Source of the DNA: CAYPHA01 sp964410215
GTDB lineage: Bacteria; Calditrichota; Calditrichia; Calditrichales; CAYPHA01
Assembly: GCA_964410215.1 (NCBI GenBank)
Contig: CAYPHA010000001.1
Location: 183,780-247,779, forward strand
DNA length: 64,000 nt
Reading direction: 5' to 3'
The notes beneath the pieces are model-generated. The model saw nothing but the letters and a program-made list of their open reading frames with translations, ran no database searches and was not told the origin of the DNA. The first letter of the stretch is position 1. Every line of letters begins with the position of its first letter. This document shows positions 26,551 to 35,861 of this stretch, piece after piece. Position numbers and translations under genes: made by a program.

Positions 26551-27177
26551 ATGCTGGAATATGTACTTATAGGTATCACATTTGCTTTTGCGGCAGCCGT
26601 ACAGCCCGGTCCGTTGATGGCCTATATCATTTCAGAAACGATGAAGAATGGATGGCGCCCGACCCTACCTGTATCCTTTGCGCCGATCATCAGTGATATC
26701 CCTATCGCCCTGTTGATTTTATTCCTGCTGCATACAGTAGCCGATTCCTTTGTTTTTGTATTACGTTTCGGCGGTGGCCTGTTCCTTCTCTTCCTTGGAT
26801 ACCAGGCATACAGATCATGGAGAAACTTCGATGAAAACAAACTTATCGGGAAACCTGTTGCACATAAGACCTTTTACAAGGCGGTGATAGTGAATCTTCT
26901 CAATCCGGGGCCCTACCTGGGCTGGAGCCTGATAATGGGGCCGTTGTTTCTGGAGGGATGGCAGGACACGCCGGCAAATAGTATCGCGCTGGTTGCAGGA
27001 TTTTATATTACGATGGCAGGGACTCTTTCTGGGATTATCGTGTTGTTCGATCTGGCCCGTAAGTTTGGTCCCAGGGTGTCCAGAACGCTTATTGGTGTGT
27101 CATCTCTTCTTTTATGGGTATTTGGTGGCTACCAGCTTTATCTGGGGTTACAGTTAACAGGCCTGTTTCATCCTTAG
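26551..27177 (+). CDS. LysE-family translocator
   Basis: A 208-residue inner-membrane exporter of the LysE/RhtB superfamily with six hydrophobic segments. The family signature PGPLMAYIISETMKNGWRP appears at about 20-38 and NLLNPGPYLGWSLIMGP at about 111-127 (the conserved N-x-x-NP). Substrate is likely an amino acid or similar small metabolite. I start at ATG 26551; an in-frame TTG at 26542 is possible. The C-terminus overlaps the stop of the convergent gene by 4 bp. Confidence 0.85.
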   Translation: MLEYVLIGITFAFAAAVQPGPLMAYIISETMKNGWRPTLPVSFAPIISDIPIALLILFLLHTVADSFVFVLRFGGGLFLLFLGYQAYRSWRNFDENKLIGKPVAHKTFYKAVIVNLLNPGPYLGWSLIMGPLFLEGWQDTPANSIALVAGFYITMAGTLSGIIVLFDLARKFGPRVSRTLIGVSSLLLWVFGGYQLYLGLQLTGLFHP

Positions 27178-27536
27178 TTTCTGAAGCTGATCAATAGTTG
27201 TATATATTTGCCGGGCTCCCCTTTACGTTCCATTTTGGCATTGTAGGATGCCAGGGTTTCATGCACCTGGGGATTGATTTCGGGTAAATCCCTTACCGAC
27301 GTAAATGCTGTAAAACCAATCACAATACCACTCATACTGGCATTTAGTGAGATTTCCTGTGCCTGCTCCGTTAACTGACTGATATAGTTGATTGCATAAT
27401 TGATCACTTTGACCAGCGGTTTTATATCATCCGTTTCGATGACACAGTCAAACTCAAGTGCGAGATTGGCATTCATTTGTTTCTGTTCTTTAATCATGAG
27501 TATGAGATCACGAAGATCAATGCTTGCCTGTTCCAT
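27174..27536 (-). CDS. Hypothetical protein
   Basis: A 120-residue soluble protein (from MEQASIDLRD; AAAGGG ribosome site). It is rich in helices at the N-terminus (DLILMIKEQKQMNANLALEFD; INYAINYISQLTEQAQEISL) and ends with strands (GKYIQLLISFRN). I do not recognise it. The alternation of two helices and a strand with QEISLNASMSG resembles GHKL/HPt-adjacent sensor domains, but no catalytic motif is present. It is single and convergent with the LysE-like gene. Confidence 0.55.
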   Translation of the reverse strand: MEQASIDLRDLILMIKEQKQMNANLALEFDCVIETDDIKPLVKVINYAINYISQLTEQAQEISLNASMSGIVIGFTAFTSVRDLPEINPQVHETLASYNAKMERKGEPGKYIQLLISFRN

Positions 27537-27896
27537 GACGCCCTTTCTGTAGATGATTGGCTGTTGCCACAATTATAGAGTCAAATATGTTACCGTTCAA
27601 ACATTGTTTTATATCGGCCGTTCGGAAGATAGGTTTATAAATAGACTGTAAAATGCGTTTCGTAAAAAATTGCAATTTTATTGTTGCTTTTGGAAATATA
27701 CTATATTAAATTAAACAGATTAAATAATGTACGCTGTTTTTTTCGCTTTATTAGTTGTTGTTGTAGACTAATAAACTACACTACTAAAATCGGAATATCG
27801 TGGAGAATACAAGCAAGTAATTCGACACGATTTTTTTTTGAGTTAAGCTGAAAACAAGAGGTACGCAATTAATATTTTTTTTGAAGGAATGGTTCT
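27537..27896. other. Intergenic region, probable long 5' leader of the cold-shock gene
   Basis: 360 AT-rich bp without coding potential. Cold-shock genes usually carry a long structured leader, and the distance here fits that. T- and A-runs (for example around 27830-27840) are present but I cannot place a promoter reliably. Confidence 0.4.
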
Positions 27897-28097
27897 ATGG
27901 AAAAAGGAACAGTAAAATGGTTCAACGCCTCTAAAGGCTATGGTTTCATCAGCAGAGAAGAGGGTGAAGATGTATTTGTACACCACAACTCTATTTTAGG
28001 CGGTGGTTACAAAACGTTGGACGAGGGTGATCAGGTTGAATTTGAAGTCGGCCAGAGCCCAAAAGGATTACAGGCAAACAACGTTACTAAGCTCTAA
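27897..28097 (+). CDS. Cold-shock domain protein (CspA family)
   Basis: A 66-residue single-stranded nucleic-acid chaperone of standard length. RNP1 is KGYGFI (13-18) and RNP2 is VFVHH (26-30), with the N-terminal KGTVKWFN typical of the family. It binds RNA in the cytosol and resolves structure at low temperature. Ribosome site GAAGGAA. The gene ends 22 bp before a strong intrinsic terminator, so it is monocistronic. Confidence 0.97.
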   Translation: MEKGTVKWFNASKGYGFISREEGEDVFVHHNSILGGGYKTLDEGDQVEFEVGQSPKGLQANNVTKL

Positions 28098-28119
28098 GCT
28101 TAGAAGTTATTAATGCCCG

Positions 28120-28150
28120 AACCCCGGTTGATTTCAACCGGGGTTTTTTT
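28120..28150 (+). terminator. Strong intrinsic terminator of the cold-shock gene
   Basis: AACCCCGGTTGA (28120-28131) and TCAACCGGGGTT (28134-28145) form a perfect 12-bp stem with a 2-nt loop, followed by a run of T. Confidence 0.95.
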
Positions 28151-28235
28151 GTTTGTATCTGAGACGGGAAGAAACGCCGGATTCGCTTCGTTTACGTCAA
28201 TTGTCATGTTTAAATAATACACTGAGAAATGAATT

Positions 28236-28703
28236 ATGGCCGTTTATCAATTAGCAACAGAACAGAAGCTGACGACTTCGATCGATGCCATCTGGGATTT
28301 TATATCTTCTCCGGCAAATCTCAAAAAAATTACACCCGATTATATGGGATTTGATATTTCTTCCGGAGGATTACCTGAAAAAATGTATCCGGGGATGATA
28401 ATCACCTATAGGGTCAGTCCGTTGATGGGACTCAAAATGACCTGGGTAACCGAAATTACCCATATCGTGGATAAAGCCTATTTTGTGGACGAGCAGCGTG
28501 TCGGACCCTATAAAATCTGGCATCATCAGCACCGGATTGTACCTGTCGACAACGGTGTCCTTATGACCGACCTGGTCACCTATGTGCCACCGCTGGGAAT
28601 CCTCGGTGCCCTGGCTAACACAATGATCATCCGGAAAAAACTCAACCAGATATTCGACTACCGCCGCAATGTCCTGGCTGATTTGTTCAGGGAAGTGGAA
28701 TGA
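28236..28703 (+). CDS. SRPBCC family protein
   Basis: A 155-residue soluble ligand-binding protein. AVYQLATEQKLTTSIDAIWDFISSPANLKKITPDYMGFD is the canonical start of the SRPBCC branch often annotated cyclase/dehydrase (only the first 20 residues need to be compared to see the pattern of strand, helix, PxxL). A WHHQH motif (about 89-93) sits in the cavity, and ALANTMIIRKKLNQIFDYRRNVLADLF forms the C-terminal helix. In other genomes this branch occurs near photolyase and CarH clusters; here it lies 20 kb away. The ligand is unknown. Confidence 0.8.
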   Translation: MAVYQLATEQKLTTSIDAIWDFISSPANLKKITPDYMGFDISSGGLPEKMYPGMIITYRVSPLMGLKMTWVTEITHIVDKAYFVDEQRVGPYKIWHHQHRIVPVDNGVLMTDLVTYVPPLGILGALANTMIIRKKLNQIFDYRRNVLADLFREVE

Positions 28704-28923
28704 TGATTCGACCCGTATCATTGTATTTGCGATAACTACTTCCCACCTTAATGGTCCGGCAATTATGGGGCTGTATGCCGGCCATAATCATTGCAGTAAC
28801 GGCATTTATCTGCCCGCCGATATCATCGGCCCCGGCCACCGGCGGCTGATTCTGAGCAATTAATAGTATGGGCAATACGAGAATAAATATAAAGAATCTG
28901 TTTGTTAAGTACCTGATCTCCAT
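28687..28923 (-). other. Possible remnant of a secreted or membrane protein gene
   Basis: A minus-strand frame from ATG 28923 is preceded by a very strong ribosome site (AAGGGGGAGGGG) and begins with a signal-like MEIRYLTNRFFIFILVLPILL, then about 55 residues with no recognisable domain (QPPVAGADDIGGQ...) and it runs into the end of the SRPBCC gene. I think this is the start of a gene whose body has been lost, but I cannot name the original. Confidence 0.3.
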
Positions 28924-29071
28924 AGAGCACCCCTCCCCCTTACCAAACCAAATAAGTTTGCAATATTCAGCTCTAAAAATATATTTTGTAGATAATATCT
29001 GTGTACTCAGTGACATCCCTCTTATCCGTGATCAAAGATACGAAAAAACGGAAGGAATGCTAATTAATGAT

Positions 29072-29109
29072 GAGTCTACTCCGTAATCAGCACTTATCGG
29101 AGTGGGCTC
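29072..29109. repeat. Dispersed hairpin repeat, copy 1
   Basis: ACTCCGTAAT (29078-29087) and TTATCGGAGT (29094-29103) form a stem with outer flanks GAGTCT and GGGCTC. The reverse complement is nearly identical to 54079-54110. It sits just before the sulfatase gene. The remainder of the 433-bp interval 28704-29136 holds only the possible remnant above. Confidence 0.7.
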
Positions 29110-29136
29110 GACATTTAAACATTAAGGAGATAAAAA

Positions 29137-30684
29137 ATGACGGAATTGAACCGCCGCAAGTTTCTCAAGACAGCCGGATTAGGACTGGGATCGGTGTGGC
29201 TTTCTTCCCGTATTCCGGGCTGCACCATGGGTGAAAAGAAGCCCAATATCCTCTTTATTTTCTCAGATGACCACGCCGCCCAGGCCATCAGCGCCTATGG
29301 GTCCGTCATAAATAAAACGCCGAATATCGACCGCATTGCAAAAAACGGGGCGATTCTGAAACGGAATACCTGTTGCAATTCCATCTGTGCGCCGAGCCGT
29401 GCCGCCGTGCTCACCGGGAAGCACAGTCATGCCAACGGCAAACGCACCAATCTGGATACCTTCGATTCGGATCAGCAGACCTTTCCGAAACTGATGCAGC
29501 AAGCCGGTTACAGAACCGCTCTTATCGGTAAATGGCATCTGAAAGTCGATCCAACCGGGTTTGACCATTGGGATGTCCTGCCCGGACAGGGTTATTATTA
29601 TAATCCTGAATTCATATCCGCTGAAGGCAAACGGCAGATCGAGGGATATAATACCGATATCGTAACGGATCTGGCCCTTGACTGGCTGGTCGAACAGAAG
29701 TCAGATGAACAACCCTTCATGTTGATGTGTCAGTATAAAGCGCCGCACCGCACCTGGGCCCCCGGGCCGGATCACCTGACCATGTATGACGATGTGACTA
29801 TCCCGGAGCCGCCGACGCTGTTCGATGATTATGCAAACCGCAGCCCGTTCCTGAAAGAAAATGAGATGAGCATCGCCGGTCACCTGATGGATGAATATGA
29901 CCTCAAACTGGCCGGTTCGACGGCCAAAGATGCCCTGGGACGGGCCTTCGAGAATCCGGAACTGGCCCGGATGACGCCGGAGCAGCGCCGGAAATGGGAC
30001 GAGGCCTACGAGCCGAAAAACCAGGCGTTTTTCGAAAATCCTCCGACGGGAAAAGACCGTGTCCGCTGGAATTACCAGCGCTATATAAAGGATTATCTCC
30101 GTTGTGTGGCTTCGGTCGATGACAATATCGGTCGGCTGCTGGATTTTCTGGAAGCCAGTGGTATGGCGGACAATACGCTGGTTATTTACAGTTCCGATCA
30201 GGGCTTTTACCTGGGGGAACACGGCTGGTATGACAAACGCTGGATGTACGAAGAATCCCTGGCTATGCCCTTCGTAGCCAGCTGGCCCGGCCGCATTCCT
30301 GCCGGGACGATTGTTGACGAACTCACACAGAATATCGATTTTGCGCCGACCTTTCTGCATGCAGCCGGTATTCCGGTCCCGGAAGACATGCATGGAGAGA
30401 GCCTTCTGCCGCTGCTCATGGGAAAACCGGTTGATGACTGGCGTGAAAGCATCTACTACCACTACTATGAAAAGGGTGAACATAACGTCCCGCGGCACCG
30501 GGGTGTGCGTACGGAAAATTACAAATTGATCCATTTTTATGATAAGGAAGCCTGGGAGTTGTATGCCCTTAAAAAGGATCCGCAGGAACTAGAGAACCGC
30601 TACAACGATCCCGATTACGCGGAAATTGTAAACGATCTCAAAGCGGAGCTGGAGCGACTCGAAGCCTACTATAATGTAAAATAA
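29137..30684 (+). CDS. Sulfatase exported by the Tat pathway
   Basis: A 515-residue formylglycine-dependent sulfatase. The N-terminus has the twin-arginine motif NRRKFLK (5-11) and a hydrophobic stretch; IPGC (C29) could be lipidated. The catalytic Cys for formylglycine conversion is C84 in CAPSRAAVLTGKHSH. Metal-binding FSDDHAAQA (about 42-50) and SSDQGFYLGEHGW (late conserved block) are complete. It resembles heparan N-sulfatase or iduronate-sulfatase-like groups that act on sulfated polysaccharides. Needs a formylglycine-generating enzyme or anSME, neither of which is in this window. Confidence 0.92.
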   Translation: MTELNRRKFLKTAGLGLGSVWLSSRIPGCTMGEKKPNILFIFSDDHAAQAISAYGSVINKTPNIDRIAKNGAILKRNTCCNSICAPSRAAVLTGKHSHANGKRTNLDTFDSDQQTFPKLMQQAGYRTALIGKWHLKVDPTGFDHWDVLPGQGYYYNPEFISAEGKRQIEGYNTDIVTDLALDWLVEQKSDEQPFMLMCQYKAPHRTWAPGPDHLTMYDDVTIPEPPTLFDDYANRSPFLKENEMSIAGHLMDEYDLKLAGSTAKDALGRAFENPELARMTPEQRRKWDEAYEPKNQAFFENPPTGKDRVRWNYQRYIKDYLRCVASVDDNIGRLLDFLEASGMADNTLVIYSSDQGFYLGEHGWYDKRWMYEESLAMPFVASWPGRIPAGTIVDELTQNIDFAPTFLHAAGIPVPEDMHGESLLPLLMGKPVDDWRESIYYHYYEKGEHNVPRHRGVRTENYKLIHFYDKEAWELYALKKDPQELENRYNDPDYAEIVNDLKAELERLEAYYNVK

Positions 30685-30699
30685 GGGCATTCGGTTCGC

Positions 30700-32214
30700 C
30701 TATTTGATCACCATCATCTTGCGGGTTAGAGCCATTGTCTCTTGTCCCGCTGTATTTGTTTTTAACTGATAAAAATAGATGCCGCCGGCATAGCCGCTGG
30801 CATCCCACTGAACGGTGTATTCACCGGGTGCCTGATTTTGGGAAACCAACGTAGCGATTTTTTGCCCCAAAATATTATGGATGGTTAATTCGACATTCCG
30901 TTGCGACGCAATATTTTGCGTCGCAACCGAATGGGTAGCGGTAATACGGTACCGGATGGTCGTTACCGGATTAAACGGATTGGGATAATTCGGATACAAT
31001 ACCGGTTTGTTGGGTATCACCGGTTCATTATATACAATATTAACGGCCTGCTGACTGCGGCTCCGGATCATGTGATACAGGTAGAGATGACCGGTGGCGG
31101 CATACCAGAGGTCGTTATGCCCGCTGATGTGCCCCAGATGCTCCCAGGGGTAGTCCTTTTCCCACTCCAGGACATTGGGATGACACATTAAATGATATAC
31201 ATCCCCTTCCGCCGTAACGGAATCAAAGGTGGTGTTTAAGGCATCAATATCATCCGTGGCATACCAGGGTGCGCTCATCACCAGTTCCGGGCCCATCTCT
31301 TTGGAGACGCCGATGACATCAAAAAGACCTCTCCCCTCATCCCATTCCACCAGCTCATGAAAATTATTATAGTACATCCGGGAAACCAGGAATTTATTCC
31401 GGGCAACCAGAGAATCGACCGTATCATCATAATCACCGAACGGGGCAACCCAGACATAGACATATTCCCTGTCACCATTCCGGAAAAGCGGCGGCATATC
31501 AAGATAATATTGCAGTTCCTGTTTGCAAAGGGTGATTTCCGAGTAATAACTGTTATAGGGTACATAAGGATGGGTTCTGGAATGGGCGACGGCTTCCACG
31601 TATCCCGAATCAATTTGAGTTTGAATATTCTGCCACTGTTCCGAAGAGCATTGTCCGGTAATGATAGCGGTCGATAGCCATACCTGGTGATCCCTGAAAA
31701 TCCGGCAGGTATTCACGAATTTCTGATCGGTCCAGTTGGCCCAGTCGTCCGCCGTAGCGGTGACGGCTGCCTGACGGTTGTCGTAATATTTGCTGATACC
31801 CTGGTATGAAATGGAAACAGGATTAAGGTCTGCATCCCGTACCTGGATGAAAAGCGAGTCAGAGACGTCGCCGAAAGAAGCCGAGACAAAAGCCTGTGCC
31901 GTCGTATAATCAAACCGTGCAGCCTCGATTCCGTTGAAAAAATCGTCAGATGTTTTAACGGGAAGAGCCCGCCACTCCATAGTTGCGCCATATTTGCTGA
32001 AGACCTGCAGATTAGACGCGTTTTCCGGGATATCCAGTTGATAGGTGAGCGGATATTTGGCACCATAATCAGCATGAATACCGCTATCGATAACTATTAC
32101 CAGTTCCGAAGGCGAAGACTGTTCCACCGTCAGTACCGCATTAAACCCGATGCTGTTGTCATTTAAAAGAATCAACAGTAGTGTAAATGTCAAAAAAGCA
32201 CGAATTTTCATCAC
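30700..32214 (-). CDS. Secreted polysaccharide-deacetylase-like protein with type-A sorting domain
   Basis: A 504-residue exported protein: signal peptide (MMKIRAFLTFTLLLILL), an immunoglobulin-like start, and a NodB-like barrel with TADDWANW (an Asp-Asp motif near 155) and EAVAHSRTHP, the usual H-S-x-x-H metal pair (about 212-217). A metal-dependent de-N-acetylase or related hydrolase is likely, though catalysis has not been shown for this branch. The last 85 residues are the type-IX sorting domain (NYPNPFNPVTTIRYRI ... GGIYFYQLKT ... KMMVIK). The sorting domain carries an extra loop of about 12 residues encoded by the perfect palindrome at 30900-30927. Confidence 0.78.
   Translation of the reverse strand: MMKIRAFLTFTLLLILLNDNSIGFNAVLTVEQSSPSELVIVIDSGIHADYGAKYPLTYQLDIPENASNLQVFSKYGATMEWRALPVKTSDDFFNGIEAARFDYTTAQAFVSASFGDVSDSLFIQVRDADLNPVSISYQGISKYYDNRQAAVTATADDWANWTDQKFVNTCRIFRDHQVWLSTAIITGQCSSEQWQNIQTQIDSGYVEAVAHSRTHPYVPYNSYYSEITLCKQELQYYLDMPPLFRNGDREYVYVWVAPFGDYDDTVDSLVARNKFLVSRMYYNNFHELVEWDEGRGLFDVIGVSKEMGPELVMSAPWYATDDIDALNTTFDSVTAEGDVYHLMCHPNVLEWEKDYPWEHLGHISGHNDLWYAATGHLYLYHMIRSRSQQAVNIVYNEPVIPNKPVLYPNYPNPFNPVTTIRYRITATHSVATQNIASQRNVELTIHNILGQKIATLVSQNQAPGEYTVQWDASGYAGGIYFYQLKTNTAGQETMALTRKMMVIK
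30900..30927. repeat. Perfect palindrome inside a sorting-domain coding sequence
   Basis: GTTGCGACGCAA (30900-30911), TATT, TTGCGTCGCAAC (30916-30927): 12-bp arms, 4-nt loop. It encodes part of the loop between the first strand and the VELTIHN strand of the sorting domain, at the same place as the unrelated palindrome at 52230-52263. Confidence 0.9.
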
Positions 32215-32398
32215 TCATTTCCGTATTAATTGGCATTGTCTATAGTACGAACAAATAGGATGACCTGCAAATGGATTTCTGAATGCCGTCGCTTTAATTC
32301 TACCGGCAATTTTATTTACATCCATATCGGCGATTTTATTACATTTTGGAAAAAGTATTTTCAGCATAAACGGCCGGTTCAGCAGGAGAAGAAATGCC

Positions 32399-33700
32399 AT
32401 GAAACGATCCATATTAATTGTGCTTGTGCTATGCTTTGTTCAGAATGTCACGTCACAATCCCTGATCACACAAGAGCCTGAAGTACGTGTACGCATTATT
32501 TATACCATGCAAGCACTGCAATTGCGATTTTCGGGTGACTGGCAGCTTATTTCGGATTCATATTCACAAAAGTACTCGGAAGAAAACGGATGGATTGGCT
32601 TCTTACAAAAAGGCGACATTTTATTTCTCACACATCATGACACCTTGATTTCTTTGGGAACAGATCAGGTGGCGCTGCGAAGCTCAACAGAAACAGGGAA
32701 CGTTATGATTAAGGATGTGCCCTACGGCATCGGCTGGTGGTGGGAAGGGGAAGAGGACCGCTTTTATGAAGGTGATATATTCATCTATACAGGCGATTCG
32801 GGTAATCCGGAGGTGGTTGTAAAGCTGCCTCTCGAAGAATATCTGAAAGGTGTTGTGCCTTATGAAATAGGCGGCGATTCACCACTGGAAGCGCTCAGGG
32901 CACAGGCGGTTGCGGCACGATCCGAAGCGGTAATGGCCCTAAAATCAGAAATGTACAGTGGTGACCATTATGATTTGACATCAGATGTGGAGTGTCAGGT
33001 GTTCAGCGGGAACCACAAACGTACAGAGGCCAGTGACCGGGCCGTCGATGCGACCAGGGGGCTCATCCTCACAGAAGGGAGTAAACCCATCAACGCATAT
33101 TATGCCTCTAACTGCGGCGGCCATTCGGAATTAATACGGAATGTCTGGCCGGAACGGCCTCAGCCGGAAACGTATAAGGTTGGTCTTGTGGATACCGAAC
33201 ATCGTTTTGAACGGAATTTAAATGAAGAAGAAAAGGCCAGAAAATGGATTCTTTCCGGGCCCGATGTTTATTGCAATCCTAACCGGGGTATCGCATTGCC
33301 GGCCTGGAGTCAAAAGAACTTCAGATGGGAGAGGGAATATTCGGTTGATTCAATTTCCGCCATGGTTTCCGCTGGAAAAAACTATGGCCATCTGATTGAT
33401 ATTAAAGCTCTGGAACGTGGTGTTTCCGGACGAATCTATCGGGCCCGGTTTGTTTTTGAAAGCGACAGCCTTGAGGTCAGAGGCGAACTGGCTATCCGTC
33501 AGCGGTGGCACCCCCCTCTCAGAAGTGCCTGTTTCATTATTGACAAGAATGACAGTACGTTTACCATTCACGGGGCCGGCTGGGGACACGGCGTAGGGAT
33601 GTGCCAGTCCGGTGCGGTATCGCAAGCGATAAATGGAGCCGATTATAAAGAGATATTGAAACATTATTATCCCAAAACAGCATTATTAAAGCTTTATTGA
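32399..33700 (+). CDS. SpoIID/LytB-domain protein
   Basis: A 433-residue exported protein (signal MKRSILIVLVLCFVQNVTS) with the SpoIID/LytB domain: VPYEIGGDSPLEALRAQAVAAR (around residues 149-170), DVECQVFSG, the AYYASNCGGHSE block and the terminal GAGWGHGVGMCQSGA. Members cleave denuded glycan strands of peptidoglycan (lytic transglycosylase) or activate amidases. In a non-sporulating Gram-negative this points to cell-wall remodelling in the periplasm. It is divergent from the deacetylase-like gene with a 184-bp spacer. Confidence 0.9.
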   Translation: MKRSILIVLVLCFVQNVTSQSLITQEPEVRVRIIYTMQALQLRFSGDWQLISDSYSQKYSEENGWIGFLQKGDILFLTHHDTLISLGTDQVALRSSTETGNVMIKDVPYGIGWWWEGEEDRFYEGDIFIYTGDSGNPEVVVKLPLEEYLKGVVPYEIGGDSPLEALRAQAVAARSEAVMALKSEMYSGDHYDLTSDVECQVFSGNHKRTEASDRAVDATRGLILTEGSKPINAYYASNCGGHSELIRNVWPERPQPETYKVGLVDTEHRFERNLNEEEKARKWILSGPDVYCNPNRGIALPAWSQKNFRWEREYSVDSISAMVSAGKNYGHLIDIKALERGVSGRIYRARFVFESDSLEVRGELAIRQRWHPPLRSACFIIDKNDSTFTIHGAGWGHGVGMCQSGAVSQAINGADYKEILKHYYPKTALLKLY

Positions 33701-33807
33701 AAGGTATCACGGGAATTTGCTATCAGTCCTAACTTGAACGCTCAGGTTGGAATTTTTTTAAATTTAAAAACCGTTTAAGTAACTATACGCACAAAGGAGC
33801 CGTTATC

Positions 33808-34284
33808 ATGAAGAAATTTTCAGTCGAAATCAAATGGGGTCTTATTTTTATCCTGGCCATGTTAATATGGATGGTGCTTGAAAGAGCTGTTGGCTTGCAT
33901 GGCACCCATATCGATAAACATGCAACATATACCAATATCTTTGCCGTTGTAGCCATAGCTGTTTACGTTTTTGCCCTGCTTGATAAAAGGAAAACCGATT
34001 ATGATGGAAAAATGACCTGGAAACAGGGTTTCATCAGCGGCCTGATTATATCTGTTGTTGTGGCTGTTTTGAGCCCGTTAGCTCAGTTTGTCACGCATAC
34101 CATCATTACACCCGATTATTTTTCAAATATTACCGAACATGCGGTCAGTAAAGGCGAGATGACCCGTGAACAGGCGGAAGCGTATTTTGGTATGGGAAGC
34201 TATGCGATGCAGAGTGTAATCAGCGCGCTTTTTATGGGTTTAATTACGTCGGCCGTCGTTGCGGTTTTTGTCAGGAAGAAATAG
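33808..34284 (+). CDS. DUF4199 membrane protein
   Basis: A 158-residue inner-membrane protein with four hydrophobic segments (about 9-27, 42-60, 76-98, 133-154), matching the DUF4199 pattern: EIKWGLIF, MTWKQGFISGLIISVV and a soluble loop with EQAEAYFGMGSYAMQS. These proteins are typical of the FCB group and have no known function. A good AAAGGAG ribosome site precedes the ATG. It converges with the second sulfatase after 30 bp. Confidence 0.82.
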   Translation: MKKFSVEIKWGLIFILAMLIWMVLERAVGLHGTHIDKHATYTNIFAVVAIAVYVFALLDKRKTDYDGKMTWKQGFISGLIISVVVAVLSPLAQFVTHTIITPDYFSNITEHAVSKGEMTREQAEAYFGMGSYAMQSVISALFMGLITSAVVAVFVRKK

Positions 34285-34314
34285 CAGCCATTCTATCTGA
34301 CCTGCGGAATATAG

Positions 34315-35664
34315 TTATCTATCTATAAGCCGGGCCTCTGTTTCCGACGCAAAGGTTTTTAATTCCTGAAGTAATTCCTCTACACGTTCTATTTCGTCTT
34401 CAGCACGATTATACATTTCTGAAGGATCAAGGTCGAGATTAAATAATTCAATGCCGGATGTCTGCGTATTTCTCAGTTTCCAGGATCCTTTCCGAACGGC
34501 CTCAACGGTCGTTCCCCTCAGATAAAAGAACGTATCGGTTGCCTTGTTGTCATTATCCTGTAAAAGGCCGGAAATATCGGTGCCATCTATAATGCGGTCA
34601 CTTGGTAAGGCAGCGCCGGCGGCATGAACCAGGGTCGAAAATATATCCATGGTCGTTACTATTTCATTGGAGACGGTTCCGGCGGATATTTTAACAGGCC
34701 AGCGAATGATCGCGGGTACCCGGAATCCGCCCTCGTAGCTCGTGGCTTTGGAGCCTCTTAGCAAACCTGCACTCCCTGCATGCCAGTGTTCAACACCCTT
34801 CTGCAGCATGCGTTCCGGTAAATTCTGCCAGGGACCGTTATCGCTGGCAAAAACCATAATGGTATTATCATCGATACCTAACGTCTTCAGTGTGGATAAT
34901 AACTCTCCGGTGCTCCAGTCAATCGTTTCAATCACATCGCCATACAGGCCGGCTTTGGATTTTCCGATAAATTCTTTTGATGTGCTGATGGGAAGATGAG
35001 GCATGCTGTGCGCAAGGTACAGAAAGAACGGACCGTCTTTGTGACGGCGGATAAACTCAACGGCTTTTTTTGTGTAGTTGACCGTCAGATCATCCTGACC
35101 ATAGCCGATTTCCCTTGTAGCAACGGAATCTTCATATAGAAACAATTTATCCTCTTCTGTCAGCCACGGGCACCAGGGGAGAATCATATCGTTGCTGTAG
35201 GGTAAACCATAAAAGGAATCAAAACCTCTTGAAGTGGGCAGGTATTCCGGCTGATGACCCAGATGCCATTTACCAATTGCCATCGTACTGTAATCATGAT
35301 TGCGGAGAATATCAGCCAAAGTAATTTCATCCACCGGGAGGCCGTCTTTGGATTCGGGGCCGAAGTTATGGGGTGTATTCCGGATAGGGTACCGTCCGGT
35401 CAACAGGGCGGCCCGTGAAGGGGTGCAGACCGAAGCCGCGGCATAAAATGATGTAAAACGGATTCCCTCTTCAGCCATCTTGTCGAGTTGGGGCGTTTCG
35501 ATGTTAGGATGGCCATAGCAGCTCAGGTCGCCGTATCCCATATCATCCGCAAACACGATGATGATATTGGGCGGCCGTTCCGTTTGCTTAGCGGAATCAC
35601 AGGAAAGGGTCAACAAGGAGAGATATAGTATACCCATAATGATGATCTTTTTAATTGAATGCAT
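34315..35664 (-). CDS. Arylsulfatase-type sulfatase lipoprotein
   Basis: A 449-residue formylglycine-dependent sulfatase exported as a lipoprotein (LSC lipobox, C22). The catalytic Cys is C80 in CTPSRAALLTGRYP; the metal site is FADDMGYGDLSCYG, and GKWHLGH and FASDNGPW are the later conserved blocks. Length and motifs match arylsulfatase A-like enzymes. Unlike the upstream sulfatase it uses the Sec/Lol route. Two sulfatases within 6 kb plus a deacetylase-like protein suggest sulfated polysaccharides as substrates. Confidence 0.92.
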   Translation of the reverse strand: MHSIKKIIIMGILYLSLLTLSCDSAKQTERPPNIIIVFADDMGYGDLSCYGHPNIETPQLDKMAEEGIRFTSFYAAASVCTPSRAALLTGRYPIRNTPHNFGPESKDGLPVDEITLADILRNHDYSTMAIGKWHLGHQPEYLPTSRGFDSFYGLPYSNDMILPWCPWLTEEDKLFLYEDSVATREIGYGQDDLTVNYTKKAVEFIRRHKDGPFFLYLAHSMPHLPISTSKEFIGKSKAGLYGDVIETIDWSTGELLSTLKTLGIDDNTIMVFASDNGPWQNLPERMLQKGVEHWHAGSAGLLRGSKATSYEGGFRVPAIIRWPVKISAGTVSNEIVTTMDIFSTLVHAAGAALPSDRIIDGTDISGLLQDNDNKATDTFFYLRGTTVEAVRKGSWKLRNTQTSGIELFNLDLDPSEMYNRAEDEIERVEELLQELKTFASETEARLIDR

Positions 35665-35861
35665 AAAGATATCCCATCTTTTTTATAATTAAACGGCTGA
35701 AAGCAAATACACAATATGCAGGAATTGACTGACAGGATCAAATAATTATAGAAAAATTATTGTTCCGACCAACGGATAACATAAAAAGTATTTAAACAGA
35801 CAATATGTTTTGTTCAGTACGTTTATTCTGTTAAATTTGCAATAAGAATCGGAGCTGTTGT

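Noticed and set aside
28669..28863. Plus-strand small gene after the SRPBCC gene
   Set aside because: No ribosome site and no recognisable domain; the opposite strand has a strong ribosome site and a signal-like start.
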